Origin: an uncultured Nioella sp.
Lineage (GTDB): Bacteria > Pseudomonadota > Alphaproteobacteria > Rhodobacterales > Rhodobacteraceae
Length of the DNA: 64,000 bases
NCBI GenBank assembly: GCA_947498125.1
Contig: CANMJH010000001.1
Coordinates: forward strand, 1,426,001 to 1,490,000
Direction: 5' to 3'
Shown here: one piece after another, positions 44,689 to 53,396 of the stretch
How the letters are laid out: each line of letters begins with the position of its first letter
How positions within the stretch are numbered: the first letter of the stretch is position 1
Notes under the pieces: model-generated
Told to the model about the DNA's origin: nothing
Databases searched by the model: none
The model's input: the letters and a program-made list of their open reading frames with translations, nothing else
Position numbers and translations under genes: made by a program

Positions 44689-46107
44689 TCAGGCGCATAT
44701 TGCTATAAAAACTATTGTGAGGACGCTGTAACAGGCCAAGGCATAATGGCTGTTCCAAACCCACGTTAGTTTGGTTGGGGGAATGCCGCAGGTGCCAGAA
44801 ATCAAAAGAGTTGCAGTCGCGTTGGGCGATGCCGTCATGCTCAGCGCCCATCCCGCCGATAGTGCATAGACGATTTGTGTTTGGCTTGCTGGAAGCGATG
44901 GCAAGACAGTTAAAACCTCGCCCAGAAACACGATGACCAATATCGGGCTAAGGGCCACCTGCCCGCTTAGCGTAATGACAACAGGCAAGGCCGCAAGGAA
45001 CAGCCAACAAGGCATAGCCGCGATGTTCAGGGTTTCCGCGATGGCCTCAACCGGAAGGATTTTTCCAGCCACGCGACCGATAAACCCTGACAGTCCCAAA
45101 GCAATAGCACTGCGGGCCAGTTCGGGCGTTGCCGTCACCATGATCGGGCCCATGGCTTTGGCCCGGCTCAGAACTTCGGTCACGGTATCAGGCAAAGTGC
45201 CCTGCACCAAAAGCCACATGACGGTGACCAACGGCGCCACAAACACCAAAGCTTCGGCCACGGTATACCCTGTCGGCACCATCAAAAGAAACGTGCAGGC
45301 AATCAGGCCAATACAAACGCCCGAAACTTTTGCCAGGGCCAGTCCGGGCATGTCAGTTGCTTCGACCGACAGCGCTGGCTTCGGCTTACCGCGCCATTCA
45401 ATCACGTCGATCGCGCGGCCGAGCAGGATGAAAGCAACGGAAGTCACAAGCCCGGCGCTCAAAAGCTGCGTGTAATTCACATCCGTAAAAAGTGTCAGCA
45501 AAACGGCCTGAGCCAAAGTTGTCGGCGCCCACAGCAAAATCCAACTAAAGCCCCGCAAAAGGGCCGAAATCTGACGGCGTTCAAGATCAGGGTCAATGCG
45601 CCCTTGATCGTCGCTTGCCCCTTTTTGGATCAGCGGCGCCAGCAGGCTGACCGCACCAAAATTTAGAAATACGCCAAGGATATGCCCGCCTGTTGCCACG
45701 GCAAAATAGCGGCGTCCTGCCGGGCGCGAGGTTAAGTAGCGTCCGACTTTCAGAACCGAGCCTGAGCGTTTTGCGGCCTCTTTAACCATCGTAAGCGCAA
45801 CGATGAACGCTGCAAAAAAGGCCGCAAGGTTCAGCGCATTCGCAAGATCCGCCGTTTCTGGCGATGTGACTTGCGCAGTGACTCCAATGGCGACCGCAGC
45901 GACGAACAGGAACCGCTCTCGCATGGAACAGACCCACATGCCGAATGCCGACAAAGCGATAAAGAGAAGTCGCGCGACCCAAAAAGCCGCTTCAGACACC
46001 GCTCCTGCCCCCAAAAGCCGAACGGCAACCGCAACGATCAGCCCAACAAGCGTCAGGGTTAACAGACGCGAAAAAAGCCCGGCAGAGGCACGCCCCGTTT
46101 CATTCAT
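44689..46107 (-). CDS. Uncharacterised polytopic membrane protein, possible transporter
   Basis: A 472-residue protein with about 12 hydrophobic spans and no recognised signature. ATG 46107 follows GAGGGGGAAAGC; an upstream nine-codon extension is unlikely. Segments such as GGHILGVFLNFGAVSLLAPL, SWILLWAPTTLAQAVLLTLF and the late ALSAGWALSMTASPNATATL have the hairpin-like Ser/Thr/Asn patterns of ion-transporter-superfamily permeases. It lies between the TAXI system and a divergent cupin gene, so a role in organic-acid import or efflux is plausible. I do not recognise the family with confidence. Confidence 0.65.
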   Translation of the reverse strand: MNETGRASAGLFSRLLTLTLVGLIVAVAVRLLGAGAVSEAAFWVARLLFIALSAFGMWVCSMRERFLFVAAVAIGVTAQVTSPETADLANALNLAAFFAAFIVALTMVKEAAKRSGSVLKVGRYLTSRPAGRRYFAVATGGHILGVFLNFGAVSLLAPLIQKGASDDQGRIDPDLERRQISALLRGFSWILLWAPTTLAQAVLLTLFTDVNYTQLLSAGLVTSVAFILLGRAIDVIEWRGKPKPALSVEATDMPGLALAKVSGVCIGLIACTFLLMVPTGYTVAEALVFVAPLVTVMWLLVQGTLPDTVTEVLSRAKAMGPIMVTATPELARSAIALGLSGFIGRVAGKILPVEAIAETLNIAAMPCWLFLAALPVVITLSGQVALSPILVIVFLGEVLTVLPSLPASQTQIVYALSAGWALSMTASPNATATLLISGTCGIPPTKLTWVWNSHYALACYSVLTIVFIAICA

Positions 46108-46178
46108 GCTTTCCCCCTCACTGCGGTTAGACAATAGTGACCGCTATTAGGTCGCCGCTGATTGAGAGGATTTTTACT

Positions 46179-46799
46179 ATGCCAGAGCTTTTTCTCAGCG
46201 TCATTCGAATGACAAACACTTCGCCTGCGGTCGACTGCATCGGCGGTGGCTACTGGCTTGAGCATGGTGCGGCAACCATCGACGAAACAACGCTTAACCC
46301 GCAAGATGCGGTTTTTGTAACCCAACGGCCTCGCAACCCTGAAACCGGTGCGGCGGTGTTTTTCGGCGTCCATCAAACGGCCCCAAATCCGGACACGCCC
46401 GGCCTTTTGGCCTGCGAAGCCGTGCAGATTGATCATTCCGGGGCGTTGATCCGCCTTGATCAGGTCAGCTTTCCACCCGGCGCGATTGCCTATCGGCATA
46501 TTCATCCCGGACCCGGATTTCGATATCTGGCCGATGGCGCGTTGCAGATCATCTCGGATCATCACGAAGAGGCTGCGACCCCAGGGCATATCTGGTTTGA
46601 ACCCGCCAATTCCCCCGTTCGGGCCGAGGCAAGCCCCGACCACAATCTGACCCGGTTTCTGCGTTTGATGCTGTTGCCGGTGGAATGCGAAGGCAAACCA
46701 ACGATCAACATTCTCGACCCCGCTGACCGCGAAAAACCGCGCCTGCAAACCACGCATCGGTTCTTTGATCAACGGGTCGATCTGGGTCACTCCGGGTAG
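46179..46799 (+). CDS. Cupin-like protein of unknown function
   Basis: A 206-residue protein. ATG 46179 follows GAGAGGAT; a 14-codon earlier ATG lacks such a site. The middle carries a cupin-like stretch: QVSFPPGAIAYRHIHPGPGF, then YLADGALQIISDHHEEAAT and HIWFEPANSPVRAEASPDHN, with His residues that could bind metal. It is divergent from the unassigned membrane protein and its end overlaps the convergent GlcG/HbpS gene by 13 bases. No substrate can be inferred. Confidence 0.72.
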   Translation: MPELFLSVIRMTNTSPAVDCIGGGYWLEHGAATIDETTLNPQDAVFVTQRPRNPETGAAVFFGVHQTAPNPDTPGLLACEAVQIDHSGALIRLDQVSFPPGAIAYRHIHPGPGFRYLADGALQIISDHHEEAATPGHIWFEPANSPVRAEASPDHNLTRFLRLMLLPVECEGKPTINILDPADREKPRLQTTHRFFDQRVDLGHSG

Positions 46800-47278
46800 A
46801 AATCCGTTAAGGATGAGGACCGCCATTCGGGGTCAGGCTCGGCGGGTTCTGATCCCAGCCCGGCTGCATGAATACCCATGATCCCGCAATATTCATCTTT
46901 TTCAGATGTATCGCCGCTGATGCCAACCGCACCAATGGTTATTCCGTCTTCATCACGCACCAACACCCCGCCCGGCACTGGAATTAATTTGCCCTCAGCC
47001 GCCGCAGACAGCGCGGTTTGAAAGACGGGTCGTTTTCCCAGACGGTCGCGAATGAGGCGGCTTGAGATTCCCATACCAAGCGCGCCCCATGCCTTACCAA
47101 GCGCCACATTGAAGCGCATGATACCGGAGCCATCTTCGCATTGCATGGCGACGATCTTGCCGCCTGCATCCAACACCACCACGGTCAGCGGCAGCATCTC
47201 TTCGGCATGGCCGCGCGCCAAAGCCTCGGCAATGATCACATTGGCCTTTTCCAAAGGCAGACTAACTTGCAGGCGCAT
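46787..47278 (-). CDS. GlcG/HbpS-family protein
   Basis: A 163-residue protein of the GlcG/HbpS (DUF336) fold: LEKANVIIAEALARGHAEEM, LTVVVLDAGGKIVAMQCEDG, and the conserved VPGGVLVRDEDGITIGAVGI then SGDTSEKDEYCGIMGI. HbpS binds haem; most relatives have no proven function. AAGGAGGTAGCATT precedes ATG 47278. It begins four bases after the dctM stop and is the last gene of the second DctPQM operon. There is no signal peptide, so it is cytoplasmic. Confidence 0.88.
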   Translation of the reverse strand: MRLQVSLPLEKANVIIAEALARGHAEEMLPLTVVVLDAGGKIVAMQCEDGSGIMRFNVALGKAWGALGMGISSRLIRDRLGKRPVFQTALSAAAEGKLIPVPGGVLVRDEDGITIGAVGISGDTSEKDEYCGIMGIHAAGLGSEPAEPDPEWRSSSLTDFYPE

Positions 47279-47282
47279 AATG

Positions 47283-48662
47283 CTACCTCCTTGCTTCCAT
47301 AAGCTCCGGCAGCCAGGTGATGACCTCCGGGAAGAACAAAAGAACACCGATGGTCAGGACATCAGCGATAAAGAACAACGCGATGCCGCGGAAGACATCC
47401 GTCAGAGGGATATCAGGGCGCACACCGTTGACGACGAAACAGTTCAGACCAATGGGCGGCGTAATCAAACAGACCTCGGCCATTTTGACCACAATAATGC
47501 CGAACCATATGGGGGCCATCGAGCCAGAGACGCCAAAGGCGCTGTCCTCGACCGTAACATAAACCCCGCCATTAAGCGCAATCATCGCAGGATAGACGAC
47601 CGGCAGGGTCAATAGAAGCATGCCAATGGCATCCATGAACATGCCTAAGACGGCATAGCCTAATAGCACCAGGATCAGGATGACCATCGGATTCACATCC
47701 AGATCCAGAATCCAGCTGGTAAACGCCTCAGGCAGGCCCGAGAAGCCAAGGAACCTGACGAAGATCAAAACGCCCCAGATCAGCGAAAAGATCATCACCG
47801 TCAGCTTAGCGCTTTCCATCAGCGAATCTTTGATCTCGGAAAATCTTGCGCCACTAAAGATGGCGATGGCAAAAACAACCGCAGCGCCCAATGCGCCCGC
47901 CTCGGTCGGCGTGGCCCAACCGCCGTAGATGGCCGAAACGATGATCACGATCACCGCCATAATCGGCATGACGCCGGGAATGGATTTAAAGCGTTCGCCC
48001 CATGTGAACCCACCCACCGCAGGCGCATGACCGGGTTTAATCATCGCCCAGACAATGATGATGCCAGCATAGATCAGGGCCGAAACCAAACCGGGCAAGA
48101 ACCCGGCCAAAAGCAGCGCCCCGACGGATGTTTCCACGATGATCGCGTAGATGACGATAATGGCCGAGGGTGGGATCAGAGTGGCCAGAGTGCCCCCAGC
48201 CGCAACAACACCTGCCGAAAGCTTTCGGTCATAGCCGTATTTCAGCATTTCAGGGATCGCCACGCGTGAGAAGACAGCAGAGGTTGCTGTTGAGGCTCCT
48301 GACACCGCCGCAAACCCCGCGGTCGCAAAAACCGTTGCAACAGCCAAACCCCCGGGAAGCCAGCCCAGCCATTTGCGGGCGGCATCAAACAGTTTGGTGG
48401 TCATGCCCGCGTGAAAGGCCATGAAACCGATAAAGATGAACATCGGCAAAACACTTAGGGCATAGGTCGAAGATTTGGCATGCGGGATCGTGCCCACAAT
48501 GCCCGCCGCAGAGCGCCAACCGAGGATCTCGATCAGGCCAAACAGGCCAACAACAGCCGCCGCAAACACGACGCGCACGCCGATGAAGATCAGGACCAGC
48601 AACAAGCCAAGCGCAATGAGGCCGACCAAAAGCGGGTCAGAAAATCCAATACCAAGGATCAT
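47283..48662 (-). CDS. dctM: TRAP transporter large permease, DctM (second system)
   Basis: A 459-residue permease with about 12 spans: FIGFMAFHAGMTTKLFDAAR, TAGFAAVSGASTATSAVFSR, AAGGTLATLIPPSAIIVIYA, and the C-terminal EVCLITPPIGLNCFVVNGVR. It forms the channel of the second DctPQM importer. Overlaps dctQ by four bases. It is only distantly similar to the DctM at 32228, so the two systems probably carry different acids. Confidence 0.94.
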   Translation of the reverse strand: MILGIGFSDPLLVGLIALGLLLVLIFIGVRVVFAAAVVGLFGLIEILGWRSAAGIVGTIPHAKSSTYALSVLPMFIFIGFMAFHAGMTTKLFDAARKWLGWLPGGLAVATVFATAGFAAVSGASTATSAVFSRVAIPEMLKYGYDRKLSAGVVAAGGTLATLIPPSAIIVIYAIIVETSVGALLLAGFLPGLVSALIYAGIIIVWAMIKPGHAPAVGGFTWGERFKSIPGVMPIMAVIVIIVSAIYGGWATPTEAGALGAAVVFAIAIFSGARFSEIKDSLMESAKLTVMIFSLIWGVLIFVRFLGFSGLPEAFTSWILDLDVNPMVILILVLLGYAVLGMFMDAIGMLLLTLPVVYPAMIALNGGVYVTVEDSAFGVSGSMAPIWFGIIVVKMAEVCLITPPIGLNCFVVNGVRPDIPLTDVFRGIALFFIADVLTIGVLLFFPEVITWLPELMEARR

Positions 48663-49297
48663 GTGCGTGTCCCGCCCGTGTTTGCATCATCGTCCGTCTC
48701 TATGTCGCCCATGATGTCGTGAATTTCGTCTTGGGCCTGCTCGGCCACATGTTTGATCGTGACGACGGCCACGGGCGTTTTGCTCGGGTCGAGGAACATC
48801 CGCACCGACCCCCAAAACTGTATAAGAAGTCGTAAAAACCAGATCGAAAAGGCAACCGGAACCAACAGTTTGGACGGCCAAACCTGATATTCTGCGTCAA
48901 TCGTTGTGTCGCCAAGCGTGAAGGCGCGCCAGAAATGCTGGGCCGTGTACCAGATCAAGACACCAATAATGAACAAGGCAACCAAGGTCGCAATGATCTC
49001 GGACATCCAATAGGCCCTGCCTTTCAGCTGGCCAATGATCAGCTCCATCCGGATATGTGCGCCAAGGCGCTGGCAATAGGCCGCGCCTAAAAAGGCCATT
49101 GAGGCCATCGAAAGCTGCACAAGATCGATATACCCCGCAATCGGCGAGTTAAAAACGGTCCGAAGGACGATCTGCGCGACCCCCAAAAACATCAGGAGTA
49201 GGATAGCAATGGCGGCAAGGAAATTGGCGATATCCTCCGCTGGCATCAGCCAGCGGGATACTGTGCCCAGTGCACCGGTCGAACTGTCTGAGGACAT
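48659..49297 (-). CDS. dctQ: TRAP transporter small permease, DctQ (second system)
   Basis: A 212-residue membrane protein with four spans. It begins with a hydrophilic leader (MSSDSSTGALGTVSRWLMPA), then LAAIAILLLMFLGVAQIVLR, YIDLVQLSMASMAFLGAAYC and KLLVPVAFSIWFLRLLIQF. The acidic, Asp-rich tail is unusual. It lies between dctP and dctM. Confidence 0.9.
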   Translation of the reverse strand: MSSDSSTGALGTVSRWLMPAEDIANFLAAIAILLLMFLGVAQIVLRTVFNSPIAGYIDLVQLSMASMAFLGAAYCQRLGAHIRMELIIGQLKGRAYWMSEIIATLVALFIIGVLIWYTAQHFWRAFTLGDTTIDAEYQVWPSKLLVPVAFSIWFLRLLIQFWGSVRMFLDPSKTPVAVVTIKHVAEQAQDEIHDIMGDIETDDDANTGGTRT

Positions 49298-49333
49298 GCG
49301 ACGTGCCTTTTTTAAGAGTTGGAGACATGTGGT

Positions 49334-49365
49334 GGTCCGGGCAGACCAAAGACGCCGCCCGGACC
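49334..49365 (-). other. Stem-loop between dctP and dctQ
   Basis: GGTCCGGGC (49334-49342) pairs perfectly with GCCCGGACC (49357-49365) in the 75-bp gap after dctP. No T tract follows on the minus strand. It probably stabilises the binding-protein message so that more DctP is made than permease. Confidence 0.7.
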
Positions 49366-49372
49366 GAATGCG

Positions 49373-50413
49373 TTACTGCATGGATTGCGCTTCTTCAGCG
49401 TATTCCCAAACGGCATCAAAAAGGCCCTGCGCATCGAAATCGCCCTGATTGTCAGCAATCCAGGCATCCCAAACCGGACGGCCCGCAACTTCGCGGAACT
49501 CATCCAACTGGTCTTCGCTATAGACAACTTCAATCAGGTTTTCGCGGAAGTTTGGCAGGTTGATTTCATCCTGCTCGGCATAGGCCGCTTGCTGAACTTC
49601 CATCACCAGATCACGGTTCTCCATCAGAAGTTCCTGATATTGTGGTGGCAGGTCGTTATATGCGGTTTGGTTCAGAACCCAGCCACATTCAGATGTGCCC
49701 GGCGTCAGGTTCGAGGTGAACCAATCAGCCTCATCCGCAATCCCGAACGACACATGGGCGTAGGTGAAGGGGAAGGCCGCCGCGTCAACCGCGCCGCGCT
49801 GGAACGCGGTCGAAGTTTCGCCTGCTGGCAAGGACTGACGCACCGCGCCTAGCGCTTCCATAGCAGACCCAAGCCCGCCACCGGCACGAACCCGCAGACC
49901 ATCCCAATCGGACAATTCTGTCGGTGCATCACCGCGGCCTAGGATCTCATATTGGGGCAGCAGACCCGAAACATAGGGCATTGCATTCCAACGCTCCATA
50001 TCGGCGACAATCGCGGGATGCTCCATCAAGCGCGAGCGCACTTCGCGGTCAACCGCCGGGTCACCAAGCGGCAGGAATGGCAGTGAGAAGACCATCCATG
50101 CCGGGTTTTTGCCGGGATGATAGAAGTTACAAATCGCGGCGCCTTCAAAGGCGTTGACCGCAATGCCATCAAGGTTTTCACGCGATGAGCTAAGCTGCGC
50201 GCCATAGAAAATCTGAATGCGGAAGTTGCCGTTGGTTTCTTCAGCGACACGTTCGGCCATGGCTTCCATGCCTGCCGACAGCGCCCGTGGATTGCCCCAC
50301 ATGGACAGACGCCAAAAGACTTCTGGCCCTTCTACGTTCTGGGCAAAAGCGCCAGTTCCCAGAACCGATGCACCGACCACAGTCGCGGCCACAAGTGATT
50401 TATAGAGATTCAT
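49373..50413 (-). CDS. dctP: TRAP transporter substrate-binding protein, DctP (second system)
   Basis: A 346-residue periplasmic protein with a Sec signal (MNLYKSLVAATVVGASVLGT, cleavage near AFAQN). DctP features: NPRALSAGMEAMAERVAEET, LSDWDGLRVRAGGGLGSAME, FQRGAVDAAAFPFTYAHVSF. The Arg in LRVRAG is the usual carboxylate-binding residue. GGGAGGAAAGA precedes the ATG. Its promoter carries an ATCGATTTT element (50482). Substrate unknown. Confidence 0.92.
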   Translation of the reverse strand: MNLYKSLVAATVVGASVLGTGAFAQNVEGPEVFWRLSMWGNPRALSAGMEAMAERVAEETNGNFRIQIFYGAQLSSSRENLDGIAVNAFEGAAICNFYHPGKNPAWMVFSLPFLPLGDPAVDREVRSRLMEHPAIVADMERWNAMPYVSGLLPQYEILGRGDAPTELSDWDGLRVRAGGGLGSAMEALGAVRQSLPAGETSTAFQRGAVDAAAFPFTYAHVSFGIADEADWFTSNLTPGTSECGWVLNQTAYNDLPPQYQELLMENRDLVMEVQQAAYAEQDEINLPNFRENLIEVVYSEDQLDEFREVAGRPVWDAWIADNQGDFDAQGLFDAVWEYAEEAQSMQ

Positions 50414-50481
50414 TCTTTCCTCCCAAAAAGATGACGGCCCGTTGTTTTATGTGGGCCTTAAAAAACCAACTATCACAAATT

Positions 50482-50491
50482 ATCGATTTTT
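50482..50491. promoter_or_regulatory. ATCGATTTTT element, shared element site C
   Basis: An ATCGAT core with following T run, 69-78 nt before the dctP start at 50413. It is the weakest of three related sites (others 36903 and 44660), symmetric only over six bases, but its position relative to the gene start is like theirs. Confidence 0.35.
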
Positions 50492-50539
50492 CGGAAGAAA
50501 AAAATTGTAAATCGGTAAAAAATCTTCTCGGGCAGATGC

Positions 50540-50568
50540 AAAAAGGGTGGCCTATTGAAGGCCACCCT
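50540..50568 (-). terminator. Intrinsic terminator after scoB
   Basis: AGGGTGGCC (50544-50552) pairs perfectly with GGCCACCCT (50560-50568) and, read on the minus strand, is followed by five T (A run at 50540-50544). It closes the pntA-pntB-scoA-scoB transcript. Confidence 0.88.
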
Positions 50569-50595
50569 ATTGAATTTCATCAATTGAAATCTGTT

Positions 50596-51219
50596 TTAGA
50601 CGATATTGCCCAATGTTGAGGACCGCATTTCTTCTTCGGTCACGCCATCGGCCAGCTCGACGATTTTGAGACCACCCTCAACAACATCCAGCACACCAAG
50701 GTTGGTGATAATCCGATCCACAACACCCTTGCCTGTCAAAGGCAGCGTGCATTCGGTCAGAACCTTGCTGTCACCATGTTTGTTGGTGTGATCCATCACA
50801 ACGATTACACGGCCAACGCCGGCCACCAGATCCATTGCGCCGCCCATGCCTTTGACCAGCTTGCCGGGGATCATCCAGTTTGCCAGATCTCCGTTTTCGG
50901 CAACTTCCATCGCGCCAAGGATCGCAGCAGCAATTTTGCCGCCACGGATCATGCCAAAGCTTTGCGCACTGTCGAAATACGAGGTGCGGCTCAGCTCGGT
51001 GATGGTTTGCTTGCCAGCATTGATCAGGTCTGGATCTTCCTCACCCTCGAAGGGGAAAGGACCCATCCCGAGCATGCCGTTTTCCGACTGCAACGTGATG
51101 TCTTTGTCACCCACATAGTTTGCCACCAGCGTCGGAATACCGATGCCGAGGTTCACATACATGCCGTCTTCCAGCTCGTCTGCCGCGCGAGCGGCCATTT
51201 GGTTACGATCCCAGGGCAT
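50596..51219 (-). CDS. scoB: 3-oxoacid CoA-transferase, subunit B
   Basis: A 207-residue CoA-transferase beta chain. The catalytic Glu lies in LQSENGMLGMGPFPFEGEED; other marks are YVNLGIGIPTLVANYV, FDSAQSFGMIRGGKIAAAIL and VIVVMDHTNKHGDSKVLTEC. With ScoA it moves CoA from succinyl-CoA to acetoacetate or a related 3-oxo acid. Its start overlaps the scoA stop by one base. Subunits of 3-oxoadipate CoA-transferase are close relatives; the nearby BKACE enzyme, which releases acetoacetate, favours acetoacetate. Confidence 0.93.
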   Translation of the reverse strand: MPWDRNQMAARAADELEDGMYVNLGIGIPTLVANYVGDKDITLQSENGMLGMGPFPFEGEEDPDLINAGKQTITELSRTSYFDSAQSFGMIRGGKIAAAILGAMEVAENGDLANWMIPGKLVKGMGGAMDLVAGVGRVIVVMDHTNKHGDSKVLTECTLPLTGKGVVDRIITNLGVLDVVEGGLKIVELADGVTEEEMRSSTLGNIV

Positions 51220-51929
51220 TATGCTTCCTCCCGCTTGCGAACCGTGCGCTGTTCGATGCGTTTTTCATGCTCACCCTGAACAAGGCGATGCACATAGATA
51301 CCGGGCAGATGGATCATGTCGGGGTCAAGCGAACCGCGTGGAACGATCTCTTCGACCTCGGCGATGCAAACCTTGCCACACATGGCGGCGGGCGGGTTAA
51401 AGTTCCGCGCCGTTTTGCGGAAAATCAGGTTGCCCGTGTCATCGGCTTTCCAGGCTTTAACAACCGAGATGTCGGCAAAAATGCCTTCTTCAAGGATGTA
51501 ATCCTGACCGCCCCAGTTTTTGACCTCTTTGCCATCGGCAATCACCGTGCCCACACCGGTTTTGGTGTAGAATCCGGGAATGCCGCAGCCACCGGCACGC
51601 ATGCGCTCGGCAAGGGTGCCTTGCGGGTTGAACTCAAGCTCGAGCTCGCCGGAGAGATACTGGCGCATGAACTCGGCGTTTTCCCCAACATACGAAGACA
51701 TCATCTTCTTGATCTGACGCGTCGCCAAAAGCTTGCCCAAACCAAAATCGTCAACGCCTGCGTTGTTAGACGCAACTGTCAGATCTTTCACGCCAGATTT
51801 CACAAGCGCGTCGATCAGCAATTCGGGGATGCCACAAAGGCCAAACCCACCTGCGGCGATCAACATGCCATCCGACAGAAGACCGTCCAGAGCCGCATCA
51901 GCGGATGGATAAATCTTGTTCATGTTCAC
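51219..51929 (-). CDS. scoA: 3-oxoacid CoA-transferase, subunit A
   Basis: A 236-residue CoA-transferase alpha chain: [46 protein letters not shown]-like loop replaced by [20 protein letters not shown], then [20 protein letters not shown] and [20 protein letters not shown]. It starts seven bases after the pntB stop with GGGAGTGAAC before the ATG, so CoA-transferase and transhydrogenase genes form one operon. Confidence 0.93.
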   Translation of the reverse strand: MNMNKIYPSADAALDGLLSDGMLIAAGGFGLCGIPELLIDALVKSGVKDLTVASNNAGVDDFGLGKLLATRQIKKMMSSYVGENAEFMRQYLSGELELEFNPQGTLAERMRAGGCGIPGFYTKTGVGTVIADGKEVKNWGGQDYILEEGIFADISVVKAWKADDTGNLIFRKTARNFNPPAAMCGKVCIAEVEEIVPRGSLDPDMIHLPGIYVHRLVQGEHEKRIEQRTVRKREEA

Positions 51930-51936
51930 TCCCTAA

Positions 51937-53382
51937 TTAAGAAATCTTCGGCAATAGCGCATCGAGCGAAGCTTTGGCGTCGCCGTAGAACATGCGCGTG
52001 TTTTCTTTGTAGAACAGCGGGTTTTCGATGCCCGAATACCCGGTACCCTGGCCACGTTTGGAGACGAAAACCTGCTTGGCCTTCCAGCATTCCAGAACCG
52101 GCATACCCGCGATGGGGCTGTTCGGATCTTCCTGGGCTGCCGGGTTCACGATGTCGTTGGACCCGATCACAATGGCAACATCCGTATCGGGGAAGTCCTC
52201 GTTGATCTCGTCCATTTCCATCACGATGTCATATGGCACTTTGGCTTCCGCCAAGAGCACGTTCATATGCCCGGGCAAACGCCCTGCAACCGGGTGAATG
52301 GCAAAACGGACGTTCTTGCCTGCCGCGCGCAGCTTGCGGGTCAGCTCCGACACGCTTTGCTGGGCTTGGGCAACCGCCATACCATATCCGGGGATGATGA
52401 TGATGTTATCGGCTTCGTTCAGCGCAGTGGCGACACCGTCGGCGTCGATTGCGACCTGTTCGCCATCGATCTCCATCGCGGGGCCAGCCGGCCCGCCAAA
52501 GCCACCAAGGATCACGCTGATAAAGCTCCGGTTCATCGCCTTACACATAATGTAAGACAGGATCGCACCAGAGGAGCCGACAAGCGCGCCCACAACAATC
52601 AAAAGATCATTGCCAAGCGAGAAGCCAATCGCAGCAGCAGCCCAGCCTGAGTAGCTGTTCAGCATCGACACAACCACCGGCATATCGGCGCCGCCAATGC
52701 CCATGATCAGATGATAGCCAATGAACAGCGCCAAAAGCGTCATGATCGACAAGGCCCAACCGCTATCCGTGCCCATGTAAACAAAGAGCAGAACCAGCGA
52801 CAAACCAGCCGCGCCAGCGTTCAGGAAGTGACCGCCGGGCAGTTTTGTGGCCGACGAATTCAGCTTACCGGCCAGTTTTCCATAAGCAACAACCGAACCC
52901 GTAAAGGTCACGGCACCGATGAAGACGCCAAGGAATACCTCGACCTGCAAGATGCCCATTTCGACCGGAGTTTTATGCGCCACACGGCCCGCAAAACCAG
53001 CAAGAGCTGACAGCGCGTCATGTTCGCCATCGTGATGCAACCGCGCGATGCGGTTCATCACCAGCTCGGCGTTGAATCCAACAAATACGGCCGCCAGACC
53101 AACCAGCGAGTGCATCGCAGCCACAAGTTGAGGCATGCCGGTCATTTCGACTTTGTTAGCAACATACCAACCAATAGCGCCGCCGCCTGCGATCAGGATG
53201 GCGGATAGCCACCATAGCCCTGCACCGGGACCAAACAGGGTTGCCAAGACAGCAAGACCCATGCCGACAATACCATACCAGACAGCGCGTTTCGCGCTTT
53301 CCTGACCAGAAAGACCACCCAAAGACAGGATGAAGAGAACTGCCGCGACCACATAGGCCGCTGTTGTGAAACCAAATTCCAT
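51937..53382 (-). CDS. pntB: NAD(P) transhydrogenase, beta subunit
   Basis: A 481-residue inner-membrane subunit with about nine spans and a C-terminal NADP(H)-binding domain. Marks are [60 protein letters not shown], the NADP motif [14 protein letters not shown] and [18 protein letters not shown]. It uses the proton gradient to reduce NADP with NADH. AAGGAG precedes the ATG, 14 nt after pntA. Confidence 0.97.
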   Translation of the reverse strand: MEFGFTTAAYVVAAVLFILSLGGLSGQESAKRAVWYGIVGMGLAVLATLFGPGAGLWWLSAILIAGGGAIGWYVANKVEMTGMPQLVAAMHSLVGLAAVFVGFNAELVMNRIARLHHDGEHDALSALAGFAGRVAHKTPVEMGILQVEVFLGVFIGAVTFTGSVVAYGKLAGKLNSSATKLPGGHFLNAGAAGLSLVLLFVYMGTDSGWALSIMTLLALFIGYHLIMGIGGADMPVVVSMLNSYSGWAAAAIGFSLGNDLLIVVGALVGSSGAILSYIMCKAMNRSFISVILGGFGGPAGPAMEIDGEQVAIDADGVATALNEADNIIIIPGYGMAVAQAQQSVSELTRKLRAAGKNVRFAIHPVAGRLPGHMNVLLAEAKVPYDIVMEMDEINEDFPDTDVAIVIGSNDIVNPAAQEDPNSPIAGMPVLECWKAKQVFVSKRGQGTGYSGIENPLFYKENTRMFYGDAKASLDALLPKIS

Positions 53383-53396
53383 AACTCTCTACTCCT

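Noticed and set aside
51120-52205. 361-codon plus-strand frame
   Set aside because: It covers scoA and scoB on the opposite strand; its product is low-information and lacks domains.
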